64,000 nucleotides of DNA from Chloroflexota bacterium (lineage in GTDB: Bacteria > Chloroflexota > Anaerolineae > Anaerolineales > UBA11579). Made by a program: the position numbers and the translations under genes. Under the pieces are notes generated by a model. That model saw only the letters and a list, made by a program, of their open reading frames with translations. It did not search any database and was not told the origin of the DNA. This document shows, in pieces, positions 32,383 to 40,724 of this stretch; position 1 is the stretch's first letter; every line of letters begins with the position of its first letter. Location of the stretch: assembly GCA_016191875.1 (NCBI GenBank), contig JACPVG010000029.1, positions 1-64,000 of the forward strand, written 5' to 3'.

Positions 32383-32831
32383 GCGACCAGATACCGGTTG
32401 TGAAGGGGCAGCCTTTGAGTGAGGCGGATGAACGCCTGAATGCGATCTTCGATGAGATGCAGAAGAAGCAGATCGAATATCTGGACGAGGCGGGCAAGCG
32501 CATCATTGACCGCAGCGCGGCTTTGATGACGGTAATATTTGCAGTCACCGCGCTCGGCAAGGACTTTCCGCCGCCATACCTCGCCGCGCCACAGGCTAAG
32601 TGGCTGGCAGTGGGCGTTTTGTTCCTGTCCATTCTGTCGATGCTGCTGGGTCTGTTCACCGTGCAACCACGGAAGTACTTCGTCAAAGAGAGAAGCCTGA
32701 CCGACAAGCGCAATACGTTGAAAGACATCCTTGACCGAAAGGCTGCCACGATGATGGTGGGCGGATGGCTGTTCTTCATCGCCTGCATCCTTCTGGCCGT
32801 GCTGGTTGGCGCACTGATACTGGGCAGTTGA
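32379..32831 (+). CDS. Small multi-pass membrane protein, candidate effector
   Basis: A 150-residue protein with GGAGG seven bases before an ATG that overlaps the previous stop. The N-terminal 45 residues are a cytoplasmic amphipathic or coiled helix ('ADERLNAIFDEMQKKQIEYL'). Three hydrophobic segments follow (about residues 48-64, 75-95 and 124-148), separated by a basic loop 'VQPRKYFVKERSLTDKRN'. The layout of a cytosolic helix plus a small membrane bundle resembles SLATT-type and other pore-forming effectors of CBASS-like systems, but sequence membership is unproven. Coupled translation suggests it works with the CHAT-STAND protein. No signal peptide. Confidence 0.8.
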   Translation: MSDQIPVVKGQPLSEADERLNAIFDEMQKKQIEYLDEAGKRIIDRSAALMTVIFAVTALGKDFPPPYLAAPQAKWLAVGVLFLSILSMLLGLFTVQPRKYFVKERSLTDKRNTLKDILDRKAATMMVGGWLFFIACILLAVLVGALILGS

Positions 32832-32910
32832 GCACGGGGGACATGGAAATCACCCCCTCCGACAGGGGCAGAAAGCCGAAGCGCGGGTGGGGGAATAGGG
32901 GATGCAAACA

Positions 32911-32995
32911 AGGGGCGACCGCAGGTCGCCCCTACATGGAGCGGTGAGGGGGTTTCCTGAAATGGCAACAGACCCAGAGGCGACCGCAGGTCGCC
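32911..32995. repeat. Two GGCGACC-GCA-GGTCGCC hairpins
   Basis: AGGGGCGACC/GGTCGCCCCT with a GCA loop (32911-32933), then GGCGACC/GGTCGCC (32979-32995), about 60 nt apart. Both continue into CCTAC. They lie between convergent genes and may end transcription from both sides, though no T-run is present. Confidence 0.7.
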
Positions 32996-32996
32996 C

Positions 32997-34298
32997 CTAC
33001 AGGTAATTCAGGTTTTTGGCGGCGGCGGTGAGGGAGTCGCGGAAGGCGGGGTGGGCGATGTTGATGAGGGACCGGGCGCGCTGGCGGATGGTCCTGCCGT
33101 ACAGGTCGGCGATGCCGTATTCGGTGACGACGTAGCGCACATGGTTGCGGGTGGTCACCACCCCGGCGCCTTCCTTGAGCATGGGAGTGATGCGCGAGAT
33201 GGCGTCGGCGCGGGTGGTGCTGGGCAGGGCGATGATGGGCACGCCGCCTTCGGAACGCGACGCGCCGTAGATGAAATCCAGTTGGCCGCCCACGCCGGAA
33301 TACAGTTTGGGGCCGATGCTGTCGGCGCAGACCTGGCCGGTGAGGTCCACCTCGATGGCGGAGTTGACGGCCACCATGCGCTGGTTCTGGGCGATGACGA
33401 AAGGGTCGTTGACGTATTCGGTGCGGTGCATCTCGATGAGCGGGTTGTCGTTGGCCCATTTGTAGAGCCGTTGAGTGCCGAGGATGAAGCCGGACACAAT
33501 CTTGCCGGGGTGCAGGGACTTGCGGGCGCTGGTGAGCACGCCGGCCTCCACCAGGTCTATCACGCCGTCTGAGAACAATTCGGTGTGGACGCCGAGATCT
33601 TTCTTGTCGTACAGGAATTTCAAGACCGCATCCGGGATGGCGCCGATGCCCATCTGCATGGTGGCGCCATCCGGAATGAGTTCGGCGCAGAAGCGGGCGA
33701 TCTTTTCGGTGGTCTCGCTGCCGTGCTCTTCAGCCATCATCAGGTCGGGCAAGGGATAATTCACCGGCAGCATGTAGTTGAGGCGGCTGACGTGGACGAA
33801 TGAATCGCCCAGGGTGCGGGGCATCTGCTCGTTGACCTCGGCGATGACAATGCGGGCGGTTTCCGCCGGGGTCTTGGAAAGACCGACCTCGACGCCGAAG
33901 GAACAGAAGCCGTGCTCGTCCGGGGGAGAGACGTGAATAAGGGCCACATCCACGGGCAGAATGCCGCGCTTGAACAGGAGCGGGAATTCGGAGAGCAAGA
34001 CCGGGGTGAAATCGGCGCGGCCGGCATGCACGGCCTGGCGAATGTTGGCACTGATGAACATGGTATTGACCCGCAGATGCCCGGCCATCGCCTCGGAGAC
34101 GTAATCGGCGGGGCCGACGGTAAGCGCCTGGCAGACCTCGACGTTGTTGAGATTCGGGGCGTATTCCACCAGGGCGGCCAGCAGGCGGGCAGGCACAGAG
34201 ACGTTGCCGGTGAGGAAGACACGGTCGCCGTCCTTAATGTTGGCGACGGCCACCTGGGGAGCGACGATGCGGTCGGCGTATTTCTGAACCCAGCTCAT
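32997..34298 (-). CDS. Acetyl-CoA hydrolase/4-hydroxybutyrate-type CoA-transferase
   Basis: A 433-residue class I CoA-transferase of the acetyl-CoA hydrolase/AbfT/Cat1 group. It moves CoA between acetyl-CoA and a short acid such as 4-hydroxybutyrate, succinate or butyrate. 'SPPDEHGFCSFGVEVG' (about residues 120-135) and 'MGIGAIPDAVLKFLYDKKDL', then 'GVHTELFSDGVIDL' (with the probable catalytic Glu), and 'GVGGQLDFIYGASRSEGG' are conserved. ATG 34298 lies one base after the alanine dehydrogenase stop, with GGGGAAGG upstream, and is preferred to the frame opening at 34319. The gene is coupled to alanine dehydrogenase, fitting fermentative amino-acid or organic-acid use. Confidence 0.92.
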   Translation of the reverse strand: MSWVQKYADRIVAPQVAVANIKDGDRVFLTGNVSVPARLLAALVEYAPNLNNVEVCQALTVGPADYVSEAMAGHLRVNTMFISANIRQAVHAGRADFTPVLLSEFPLLFKRGILPVDVALIHVSPPDEHGFCSFGVEVGLSKTPAETARIVIAEVNEQMPRTLGDSFVHVSRLNYMLPVNYPLPDLMMAEEHGSETTEKIARFCAELIPDGATMQMGIGAIPDAVLKFLYDKKDLGVHTELFSDGVIDLVEAGVLTSARKSLHPGKIVSGFILGTQRLYKWANDNPLIEMHRTEYVNDPFVIAQNQRMVAVNSAIEVDLTGQVCADSIGPKLYSGVGGQLDFIYGASRSEGGVPIIALPSTTRADAISRITPMLKEGAGVVTTRNHVRYVVTEYGIADLYGRTIRQRARSLINIAHPAFRDSLTAAAKNLNYL

Positions 34299-34299
34299 C

Positions 34300-35388
34300 T
34301 CAGACGGCCTTCCCCGCATCCAGGCGGGCGAGATTGACCAGGCGGCCCTGATGGGTGTTCACCGCCCGCCCCAGCGCAGGGTTTTGCTGGATGGCGGCGT
34401 CAATGCCCATTTCGGCCAATTCAATGATGTAGGGGATGGCGGCGTTGAAGAACACATGCGAAGCGGTGCGGGCCACGACGCTGGATATATTCGGCACGCA
34501 GTAATGGATTATGCCCTCCTCGACGAAGGTCGGCTTGTCGTGCGAGGTGGGACGCGAGGTTTCCAGGCAGCCGCCCTGGTCGATGCTCAGGTCGATGACC
34601 AGGGCGCGGGGTTTCATGGCTTTGAGCGTCTCGCGGGTGATGAGGATGGGCGCGGCCTGGCCGGGGGCGGCGGCGGCGGCGACGACCACATCCGCGAATG
34701 AGCAGGTGCGCAGGATGTTGGCGCGGTTGGACAGGAGCGTGACCACGCTGGGGAAGCGGTCGTGGATGCGGGCCAGGGCGTCCGTGCTCGTATCCAGGAC
34801 GGTCAACTGGGCGCCGGCGCCCAGGAAGGCGCGCGTGGCGGAGGCCCCGGCCGTGCCGGCGCCGAGGATGACGACTTCGGCGGGCGGGACGCCGGGCATG
34901 CCGCCCAACAGGATGCCCTTGCCGCCGGCGTCGTTCTGGAGCAGGTGAGCGGCGATCTGGGCGGCGACGCGCCCGCCAATCTCGCTGAGCGGGCGCAGGA
35001 CCGGGCGCGCTCCGCCGTCGGTTTGAATCTGCTCGTAGGCGATGGTGGTGATCTCCTTTTCAAGCAACGAGTCGATCTTGCTCTGGTCGGCGGAGGGCAA
35101 ATGCAGGAATCCGGCGACCGCCGCGCCGCGCTGCAACAGGGCGAGTTCATCATCCAGCGGACGGGCGAATTTGAGAACCAGCGCGGCGCGAGCGAAGGCT
35201 TCGTGGTGGGAGTAGACCAGCCGGGCGCCCGCCTGTTCGTACTCCTGATCGGAGAATCCCACGCTCAACCCGGCGTCGTGTTCCACGTAGCAGATGTGGC
35301 CGCGGTTGGCGAGCATGCGCACGCCCGCCGGCGAAAGCCCGACGCGATATTCGGACGGGCGTTTCTCTTTCGGAATGCCGATATCCAT
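34300..35388 (-). CDS. ald: Alanine dehydrogenase
   Basis: NAD-dependent alanine/pyruvate oxidoreductase of the AlaDH/PNT family, 362 residues. N-terminal 'MDIGIPKEKRPSEYRVGLSP' and 'VLKFARPLDDE' (substrate Lys) are seen, along with 'VAGFLHLPSADQ' (with the catalytic His). The Rossmann motif 'VVILGAGTAGASATRAFLGA' (about 170-189) and C-terminal 'PNISSVVARTASHVFFNAAI' follow. ATG 35388 has AGGAGC seven bases upstream; the frame further back runs into the hairpin repeats. It is cotranscribed with the CoA-transferase. A transhydrogenase alpha subunit is unlikely, since no beta subunit or membrane part is adjacent. Confidence 0.9.
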   Translation of the reverse strand: MDIGIPKEKRPSEYRVGLSPAGVRMLANRGHICYVEHDAGLSVGFSDQEYEQAGARLVYSHHEAFARAALVLKFARPLDDELALLQRGAAVAGFLHLPSADQSKIDSLLEKEITTIAYEQIQTDGGARPVLRPLSEIGGRVAAQIAAHLLQNDAGGKGILLGGMPGVPPAEVVILGAGTAGASATRAFLGAGAQLTVLDTSTDALARIHDRFPSVVTLLSNRANILRTCSFADVVVAAAAAPGQAAPILITRETLKAMKPRALVIDLSIDQGGCLETSRPTSHDKPTFVEEGIIHYCVPNISSVVARTASHVFFNAAIPYIIELAEMGIDAAIQQNPALGRAVNTHQGRLVNLARLDAGKAV

Positions 35389-35414
35389 GCAAACGCTCCT
35401 GTGCCAGGCCCCTA

Positions 35415-35486
35415 AGCAGCCGGATAGGTTGCTTTGAAGCAACCGGATGGGTTGCTTTGAAGCAACTGGATATGTTGCTTTTAAGA
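35415..35486 (-). repeat. 23-bp tandem hairpin repeat in the ald leader
   Basis: GTTGCTTTGAAGCAACCGGA and variants repeat with a 23-bp period (35428-35450, 35451-35473, third partial from 35474). Each unit is a self-complementary GTTGCTT/AAGCAAC hairpin. They lie 27 nt or more upstream of the ald start, directly against the 48-bp element copy C. Confidence 0.8.
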
Positions 35487-35534
35487 GTTGGCCGCTGTTC
35501 ATCTCCGACGGAATTCCATAGGTTTTCGGCTAAC
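35487..35534. repeat. 48-bp dispersed palindromic-end element, copy C
   Basis: GTTGGCCGCTGTT...CTCCGACGGAATTCCA...CGGCTAAC. It has the same length and core as 6047-6094 and 58418-58465. It lies in the divergent gap between ald and the histidine kinase. Confidence 0.8.
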
Positions 35535-35660
35535 TGCATAATTCGGACTATTTAAGGAAAGTATAACCACAGAAGAAGCCTGCTGCCTGTGACACCTATC
35601 CGGTCTTTGAGGGGTGAACTGTCCCCCTTGCATACCCGGCGGCGGCGGGTTGATTTGGTC

Positions 35661-35666
35661 TATAAT
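35661..35666 (+). promoter_or_regulatory. -10 element for the kinase operon
   Basis: TATAAT lies 28 nt before the TTG start at 35694. It supports that start over the ORF's upstream ATG at 35589, which would lie before the transcript start. Confidence 0.55.
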
Positions 35667-35693
35667 GAATCCTGGCTGTGGAGGCGAAGGCTT

Positions 35694-38321
35694 TTGAAGG
35701 TAGAGGACGCAACAAACCAACTGAGTTACGCGTGCGAGGCGGCCGGCGCGCTGTGGGCGGCCATTGCGCGACGCGCCGAAACCGGCTGGCGGCTGGCCGG
35801 CGCGCACGGGCTGACCGCCAAACGGCGTGCGACGCTGGCGGCCTGGCTGGCGGATGACACCAACGCAGTTCGCCTGGCCCGGCCATCGAGGGCGCTGGAA
35901 GGCGGCGGGATGGGCCTGGGCCCAGGCCGGGTATACGTGTTCCCCACGAGAGACCAAACTTCACTGTTGCTGGCGGGAGCCAAGGCGCTTGACCGGCGCG
36001 GCCGGGCGGCGCTCAAATCGCTGGCGGCAGGTTTGCTGCCAGCGCCCGACGAGCCAGCGGGCGCTGAGCCAGCGGGCGCTGAGCCAGCGGGCGACGAAAC
36101 CCCGGCGGGGAGCGACGGCGCGGCGCAGACCTTCGATGGCGTACTGGCGATGCTGCGGGAAGGCATCCCGGCGCAGGCGGCGCTGCTGGCACAGCGAGTT
36201 GGCGACGAGCATCGCGTGGAGGCTATCTGGAAGATGCCGGGCAGCCTGCTGGGGATTACGTTGGCAATGGACGGCAAAGTCAATGAGGCGCTGGCCCGCC
36301 CGGAGGGCGGGCGACTGAAGAGCGATGCGGCCCGGCACGGCCTGGGGCTGGCGCTGAAACCGGCGCGCAAATACGACCACTGGCTGATCGTGCCACTCTG
36401 GCACGGGCGGCGCAATTCCGGGTTGGCGGCTTATTGCGGGGCCCGGCCGTTCACGGCCGAAGACCAGAGCCGGGCGGCGCGGCAGGCGCGGAGCGCGGCG
36501 GGTGTGTTCCGGAGGGTGGCCGCGGCGGCCGAGGCGCAGCATGTGCTCGCCCGCCAGCGCATTCTGGAAGAAATGGCAGCTCTGACCGGGCCTGAGTTGG
36601 GTCTTGCGGAAACGGCGCGGCGAATCCAGAACCTTTTGCTACGCGGCTTCCCGGCCGACAGCGCAGAACTGCTGCTGCTCACGCCGGATGGCAAGTGCCT
36701 GCAGGCGGCCTCGCCGGCGCGGAAGGGCGGCCTACCCCTGCGCTATCCGCTGGAAACGACAATGGTGGGCGCGGTCTACCGCATCGGGCGGGCGGTGCGA
36801 ATCGGCAACTTCGCCCGCCAGACACAGTTCTCTTCGCCGCGACGCGGCATATCTTCCAAGCTGGCCGCGCCGTTGGAACTCCAGGGGCAGGTGTTGGGCG
36901 TGCTGGCACTGGAAAGCCGGACTGCGGACGCGTTCAGCGCGCTGGATGAGGCGGCGCTCACGTTGCTGGCGCGCCTGGCCGCCGGAATCGTAGAGTATGC
37001 CCGCCTGGGCGAGGAGAGCGCACGTTTGCGGGCTGCCCAGGCGCATGTGAATCGTCTTGGGCAAGAGTTGAGCGCGGCACAGACCCGATCCGCCGTGTGC
37101 TGGACCACCGCAGAATGGATGGTCTCGGCGCTTGAGGCCGACCTGGGATTGGCGATGCTGCTGGATGAAGGCTTGCAGGAACTGGTTGCCGAAGGTGTGG
37201 CCGGCCGCAGGGCGGAAGAGCTGCCGCGCGGCCTCCGCTTTGCCAGCCATCTCGGCACGTTCGGCGAGGCGCTCCACTATGGGCGCAGTTTGCTGATCCA
37301 TGATACCCAGCAGAGCGGAGACTATTTCCCGGTTGCGGGCTGGGAAGGCGGCTCGGCGCTGTGTGTTCCGTTGCTGTGGCGTGAACGGGCCGTCGGGGCG
37401 CTGCTGGCCGAACGCACGGACACGTACGCTTATGACGCCGGCGACCTGACGCTGCTGGAAACAGCCGCCCGGCTGACGACGCTCCGCCTGCATGGCGAGC
37501 AGCCCGGCGAGGAAACGCAGACCGCGTTGCGCAGCCTCAGAGATGCCAACCAGCGCCTGCAGGACGAACTCGCCGAGCGCAAACAGGCCCAAGTCCTGGC
37601 TGAAGAGCGACTGATCCGCTCGGCAAAACTGGCGGCGGTAGGCGAGATGGCGGCCGGCGTGGCGCATGAGCTCAATAACCCGCTCACAACCGTGGCAGGT
37701 TTCGCTGAATTGATCCTGGAACAGACCGCGCCTGAAGCCCCGTGGCGCGGGGACCTGGAACTGGTCCTGAATGAAGCGCGGCGGGCGCGGGCGGTGGTGC
37801 GCCGCCTGCTGGATTTCTCGCGACCCAGCGAAATCCTGCGAGTGCGCGCCGACCTCAACGAAGAGTTGAGCAATGTGGTCTCGCTCGTGCATCATATGGC
37901 GAGCACCAGCGGGGTTGCCCTGCGCGTGTCGCTGTGGGACGATCTGCCGCCGGTGCGCATAGACCGCAACCAGATGCAGCAGGTGTTCCTGAACCTGCTG
38001 CACAATGCCATTCAGGCCATGCCGCAGGGAGGCGACCTGACGCTGCGGACCCAGGTGCAGACCTATAATCGAAAGAAGTATGCGACCGCCAGCGTGAAAG
38101 ATACCGGCGTAGGCATTCAGGCGGGGCATCTGGACAAGATCTTTGAACCCTTCTTCACTACAAAGGCCGCCGGGAGCGGTACCGGCCTGGGATTATCGGT
38201 AAGTTACGGAATCGTAGCCGATCACGGCGGTTTCATTGACGTGGAGAGCGAAGAAGGCAAGGGCGCGGTCTTCACCGTATGGTTACCGGTGGATGCAGGC
38301 GGAAAGGTCGCGGATGAGTGA
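35694..38321 (+). CDS. GAF-domain sensor histidine kinase
   Basis: An 875-residue soluble kinase. The N-terminal 300 residues are an unassigned region with an 'AEPAG' repeat linker (DNA repeat 36051-36095), followed by two GAF domains (about residues 300-450 and 470-610) that probably bind a small ligand or redox cofactor. HisKA follows with the phosphoacceptor in 'GEMAAGVAHELNNPLTTVAG' (about 650-670), then HATPase_c with 'NLLHNAIQAMPQGG', 'DTGVGIQ' and 'GTGLGLSVSYGIV'. No membrane segments. TTG 35694 is chosen because GGAGG is nine bases upstream and a TATAAT lies at 35661. It overlaps the next kinase gene by eight bases. Confidence 0.88.
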   Translation: MKVEDATNQLSYACEAAGALWAAIARRAETGWRLAGAHGLTAKRRATLAAWLADDTNAVRLARPSRALEGGGMGLGPGRVYVFPTRDQTSLLLAGAKALDRRGRAALKSLAAGLLPAPDEPAGAEPAGAEPAGDETPAGSDGAAQTFDGVLAMLREGIPAQAALLAQRVGDEHRVEAIWKMPGSLLGITLAMDGKVNEALARPEGGRLKSDAARHGLGLALKPARKYDHWLIVPLWHGRRNSGLAAYCGARPFTAEDQSRAARQARSAAGVFRRVAAAAEAQHVLARQRILEEMAALTGPELGLAETARRIQNLLLRGFPADSAELLLLTPDGKCLQAASPARKGGLPLRYPLETTMVGAVYRIGRAVRIGNFARQTQFSSPRRGISSKLAAPLELQGQVLGVLALESRTADAFSALDEAALTLLARLAAGIVEYARLGEESARLRAAQAHVNRLGQELSAAQTRSAVCWTTAEWMVSALEADLGLAMLLDEGLQELVAEGVAGRRAEELPRGLRFASHLGTFGEALHYGRSLLIHDTQQSGDYFPVAGWEGGSALCVPLLWRERAVGALLAERTDTYAYDAGDLTLLETAARLTTLRLHGEQPGEETQTALRSLRDANQRLQDELAERKQAQVLAEERLIRSAKLAAVGEMAAGVAHELNNPLTTVAGFAELILEQTAPEAPWRGDLELVLNEARRARAVVRRLLDFSRPSEILRVRADLNEELSNVVSLVHHMASTSGVALRVSLWDDLPPVRIDRNQMQQVFLNLLHNAIQAMPQGGDLTLRTQVQTYNRKKYATASVKDTGVGIQAGHLDKIFEPFFTTKAAGSGTGLGLSVSYGIVADHGGFIDVESEEGKGAVFTVWLPVDAGGKVADE
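36051..36095 (+). repeat. 15-bp tandem repeat within the kinase gene
   Basis: Three copies of GAGCCAGCGGGCGCT (the last ending GAC) encode an 'EPAGA' linker and keep frame. Confidence 0.88.
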
Positions 38322-39909
38322 AGCGCGGGTGCTCGTCGTTGATGATGAGCCGGGCATCACCCAGTTGACCGAGCGCCTCCTGGCCCGGTCCGGGTTCGTG
38401 GTCCAAACTGTCAACCAGCCCCGCCAAGGTCTCAGGCGCCTTCAGGATGAGGCTTTCGACCTGTTGCTGGTCGACATCCGCATGCCTGAGATGGACGGCT
38501 TCGCGCTGATGGAAGCCGCCCAGCGGGTACAGCCTGACCTGGCCGTGGTGATCATGACGGGCTTCGGCACCCTGGAAACGGCCATGCGCGCCCTGCATGA
38601 AGGCGCAGATGGTTTGATCCTCAAGCCATTTGAACAGGGCAGCGAGCTGGTGAAGACCGTGCGGGCGGCGCTCAAAGAGCGCCAGCAAAAACGAGAAACC
38701 GCACGATTACGCGCCATCCGGCCGCTCCTGGAGATGGCCGAAAAACTCTTTGGGGAGACCAGCCCAGACAGGCTGCACGAATTGATCCTGAATGCGATTG
38801 AGGACTATCTGCACAGCCCGCATGCCGGCATCTACCAGCGCAAGCCCGGCGAAGCCACCCTGGCGCTGACCGCCGGGCGCGGCATCACGCTGCCGCCTGA
38901 GCACAGCCGGGCCGAAGGCGGGCCGGTGGGGCGGGCCGACCACTGGCATACGCCCATCTGGGTCTATACGGAGGGGCCGGGCGAGCCAGAACTGCAAGAA
39001 ACGATCACGACAGCCGGCCTGGGGGCGCTGCTGTGTATGCCAGTGGAGCGCGCTGGAGGCGGCCTGGTATTGCTGGCGGGGCGCTCAGGCGGCGAGCCAA
39101 ATTTTGAGTTGGCCGACCTGGAGTTGTTCGGCATACTGGCCCGCCAGGCGGATGCGGCTCTGGAAAACGCCCGGCTGTATGGCGAACTGCGCGCCAATTT
39201 CCAGAAGATCGAAGCCCAGCAGCGGGCCCTGGTGCAAGCGGAAAAAATGGCCGCCGTCGGCCGCCTGACAGCCTCCATAGCGCATGAGGTCAACAACCCG
39301 CTGCAGGCGGTGCAGAACTGCCTGCATCTGGCCGGGCGGGCAGAATTGAACGCCGAGGAGCGCGCCGGTTACCTGAGGATGGCCGAAGAAGAGCTTGAAC
39401 GCCTGATGACCACGGTGCAGCGGATGCTGGATTACTACCGGCCCGGCGCGGTGGATCGCAGACCCGTGGACTTGAACGAACTCCTGACCAGAACCCTGGC
39501 GCTGTTGGAGAAGCAGTTGGAGCAGGGCGGGGTGGAGGTGAGGAGCGATCTGGCGGCCAACTTGCCGACGGTGCTGGCGGTGAGCAACCAGATCCAGCAG
39601 GTGTTCTTCAACCTGATACTCAACGCGTTGGAGGCCATGCCCAAAGGCGGGACGTTGACCGTCGCCACGCAGCACGAAGAAGGCGAGGCGGTGGTGCGAT
39701 TCCGCGATACCGGCATTGGGGTGCGTGCGGCAGATCGGGAACGGATCTTCGAGCCATTCGTGAGCGGCAAGGAGGGCGGCTCCGGCCTGGGGTTGTCAGT
39801 GAGCTATGGTATCCTAACCGCGCATGGCGGCAGCCTGAATTTCGAACTTGCCAAAAAAGGCAAGGGTTCGTGCTTCCGAGTCGGACTGCCCGCTGGAGAG
39901 GCGAGATGA
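38314..39909 (+). CDS. REC-GAF-histidine kinase hybrid
   Basis: A 531-residue protein with a receiver domain first: 'ARVLVVDDEPGITQLTERLL', phospho-Asp in 'LLLVDIRMPEMDG', Lys in 'LILKPFEQG'. A GAF-like domain lies at about residues 145-290. A HisKA with 'GRLTASIAHEVNNPLQAVQN' and a HATPase_c ('NLILNALEAMPKGG', 'DTGIGV', 'GSGLGLSVSYGIL') follow. It starts inside the previous kinase gene and its stop overlaps the response regulator start, so the three are surely one operon. Its receiver probably takes phosphate from the upstream kinase, making a relay. No DNA-binding domain. Confidence 0.9.
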   Translation: MSEARVLVVDDEPGITQLTERLLARSGFVVQTVNQPRQGLRRLQDEAFDLLLVDIRMPEMDGFALMEAAQRVQPDLAVVIMTGFGTLETAMRALHEGADGLILKPFEQGSELVKTVRAALKERQQKRETARLRAIRPLLEMAEKLFGETSPDRLHELILNAIEDYLHSPHAGIYQRKPGEATLALTAGRGITLPPEHSRAEGGPVGRADHWHTPIWVYTEGPGEPELQETITTAGLGALLCMPVERAGGGLVLLAGRSGGEPNFELADLELFGILARQADAALENARLYGELRANFQKIEAQQRALVQAEKMAAVGRLTASIAHEVNNPLQAVQNCLHLAGRAELNAEERAGYLRMAEEELERLMTTVQRMLDYYRPGAVDRRPVDLNELLTRTLALLEKQLEQGGVEVRSDLAANLPTVLAVSNQIQQVFFNLILNALEAMPKGGTLTVATQHEEGEAVVRFRDTGIGVRAADRERIFEPFVSGKEGGSGLGLSVSYGILTAHGGSLNFELAKKGKGSCFRVGLPAGEAR

Positions 39910-40679
39910 AGGGAAGAATCCTGATCGTTGACGATGAAGAAGCGGCCCGCAAATCGCTGATGGATATCCTGCGCCTCGAGGGCTATCAGGTGTCATCGGC
40001 CAAGGACGGACCGGAAGCGTTGAGACTGGCGGCGGACGAACCCTTCGACCTGATGCTGCTGGACCTGAAAATGCCGGGCATGAGCGGGCTGGAAGTCCTC
40101 GACCAGGCGCGCGCCATCGCCGCCAACATGCGCATCATCATGCTGACCGCGCACGGATCATTGGAAAGCGCGATCCAGGCGCTGCGCAAGGATGCGCACG
40201 ACTACATTCTCAAACCCGCCAAGCCAAACGAGATCATCGCCAGTGTTGGACGCGCCCTGAGCGACCGCGCGGATGCCCAGCGCACGCGCCGGCTCATCGA
40301 GCAGGCCGAGGCCACGATTCTGCAATTGAAAGCCGTGAGCGGCGTGGAGACGAAGCCGGAACCGGCGATTGGAATTGTGATGTTGAGCCCCGATGTCCAG
40401 GTGGACCTGGAACGGCGCGAGATCTGGCACGCGGGTGAAAAGATAACCCTGACGCCCACCGAAGGCAAACTGATGAAGGTGCTTATCGAGAATCGCGGGC
40501 GGGTACTTTCCCACCGAGAGCTTGTGCTGCTGGTGCAAGGCTACCAGACGACGGATTGGGAGGCGCCGGAGATCATGCGGCCGCTGGTGAGCCGCCTGCG
40601 GCGCAAACTGGCGCAGTTCCAGGGGGGCGAGGAGTGGATCGCCAATGTGCGCGGGACGGGGTACGTGTTCAACGGTTAA
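39906..40679 (+). CDS. OmpR-type response regulator
   Basis: A 257-residue regulator with an N-terminal receiver ('RILIVDDEEAARKSLMDILR', phospho-Asp in 'LMLLDLKMPGMSG', Lys in 'DYILKPAKPNE'). After a helical linker it has a C-terminal winged-helix DNA-binding domain ('EKITLTPTEGKLMKVLIENR', 'MRPLVSRLRRKL', 'NVRGTGYVFNG'). ATG 39906 overlaps the hybrid kinase stop as ATGA. It is the likely output of the two upstream kinases. Target genes are unknown; the lipoprotein gene 46 nt downstream may be in the same transcript. Confidence 0.93.
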   Translation: MKGRILIVDDEEAARKSLMDILRLEGYQVSSAKDGPEALRLAADEPFDLMLLDLKMPGMSGLEVLDQARAIAANMRIIMLTAHGSLESAIQALRKDAHDYILKPAKPNEIIASVGRALSDRADAQRTRRLIEQAEATILQLKAVSGVETKPEPAIGIVMLSPDVQVDLERREIWHAGEKITLTPTEGKLMKVLIENRGRVLSHRELVLLVQGYQTTDWEAPEIMRPLVSRLRRKLAQFQGGEEWIANVRGTGYVFNG

Positions 40680-40724
40680 CCCGATCAGATCCTGCGGCGC
40701 GTGAGTGAGAGGAGGGACGGGACG

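Noticed and set aside
35415-35486. CRISPR or T-box leader before ald
   Set aside because: Units of 23 bp are contiguous without spacers; no T-box AGGGUGG or specifier structure can be seen.
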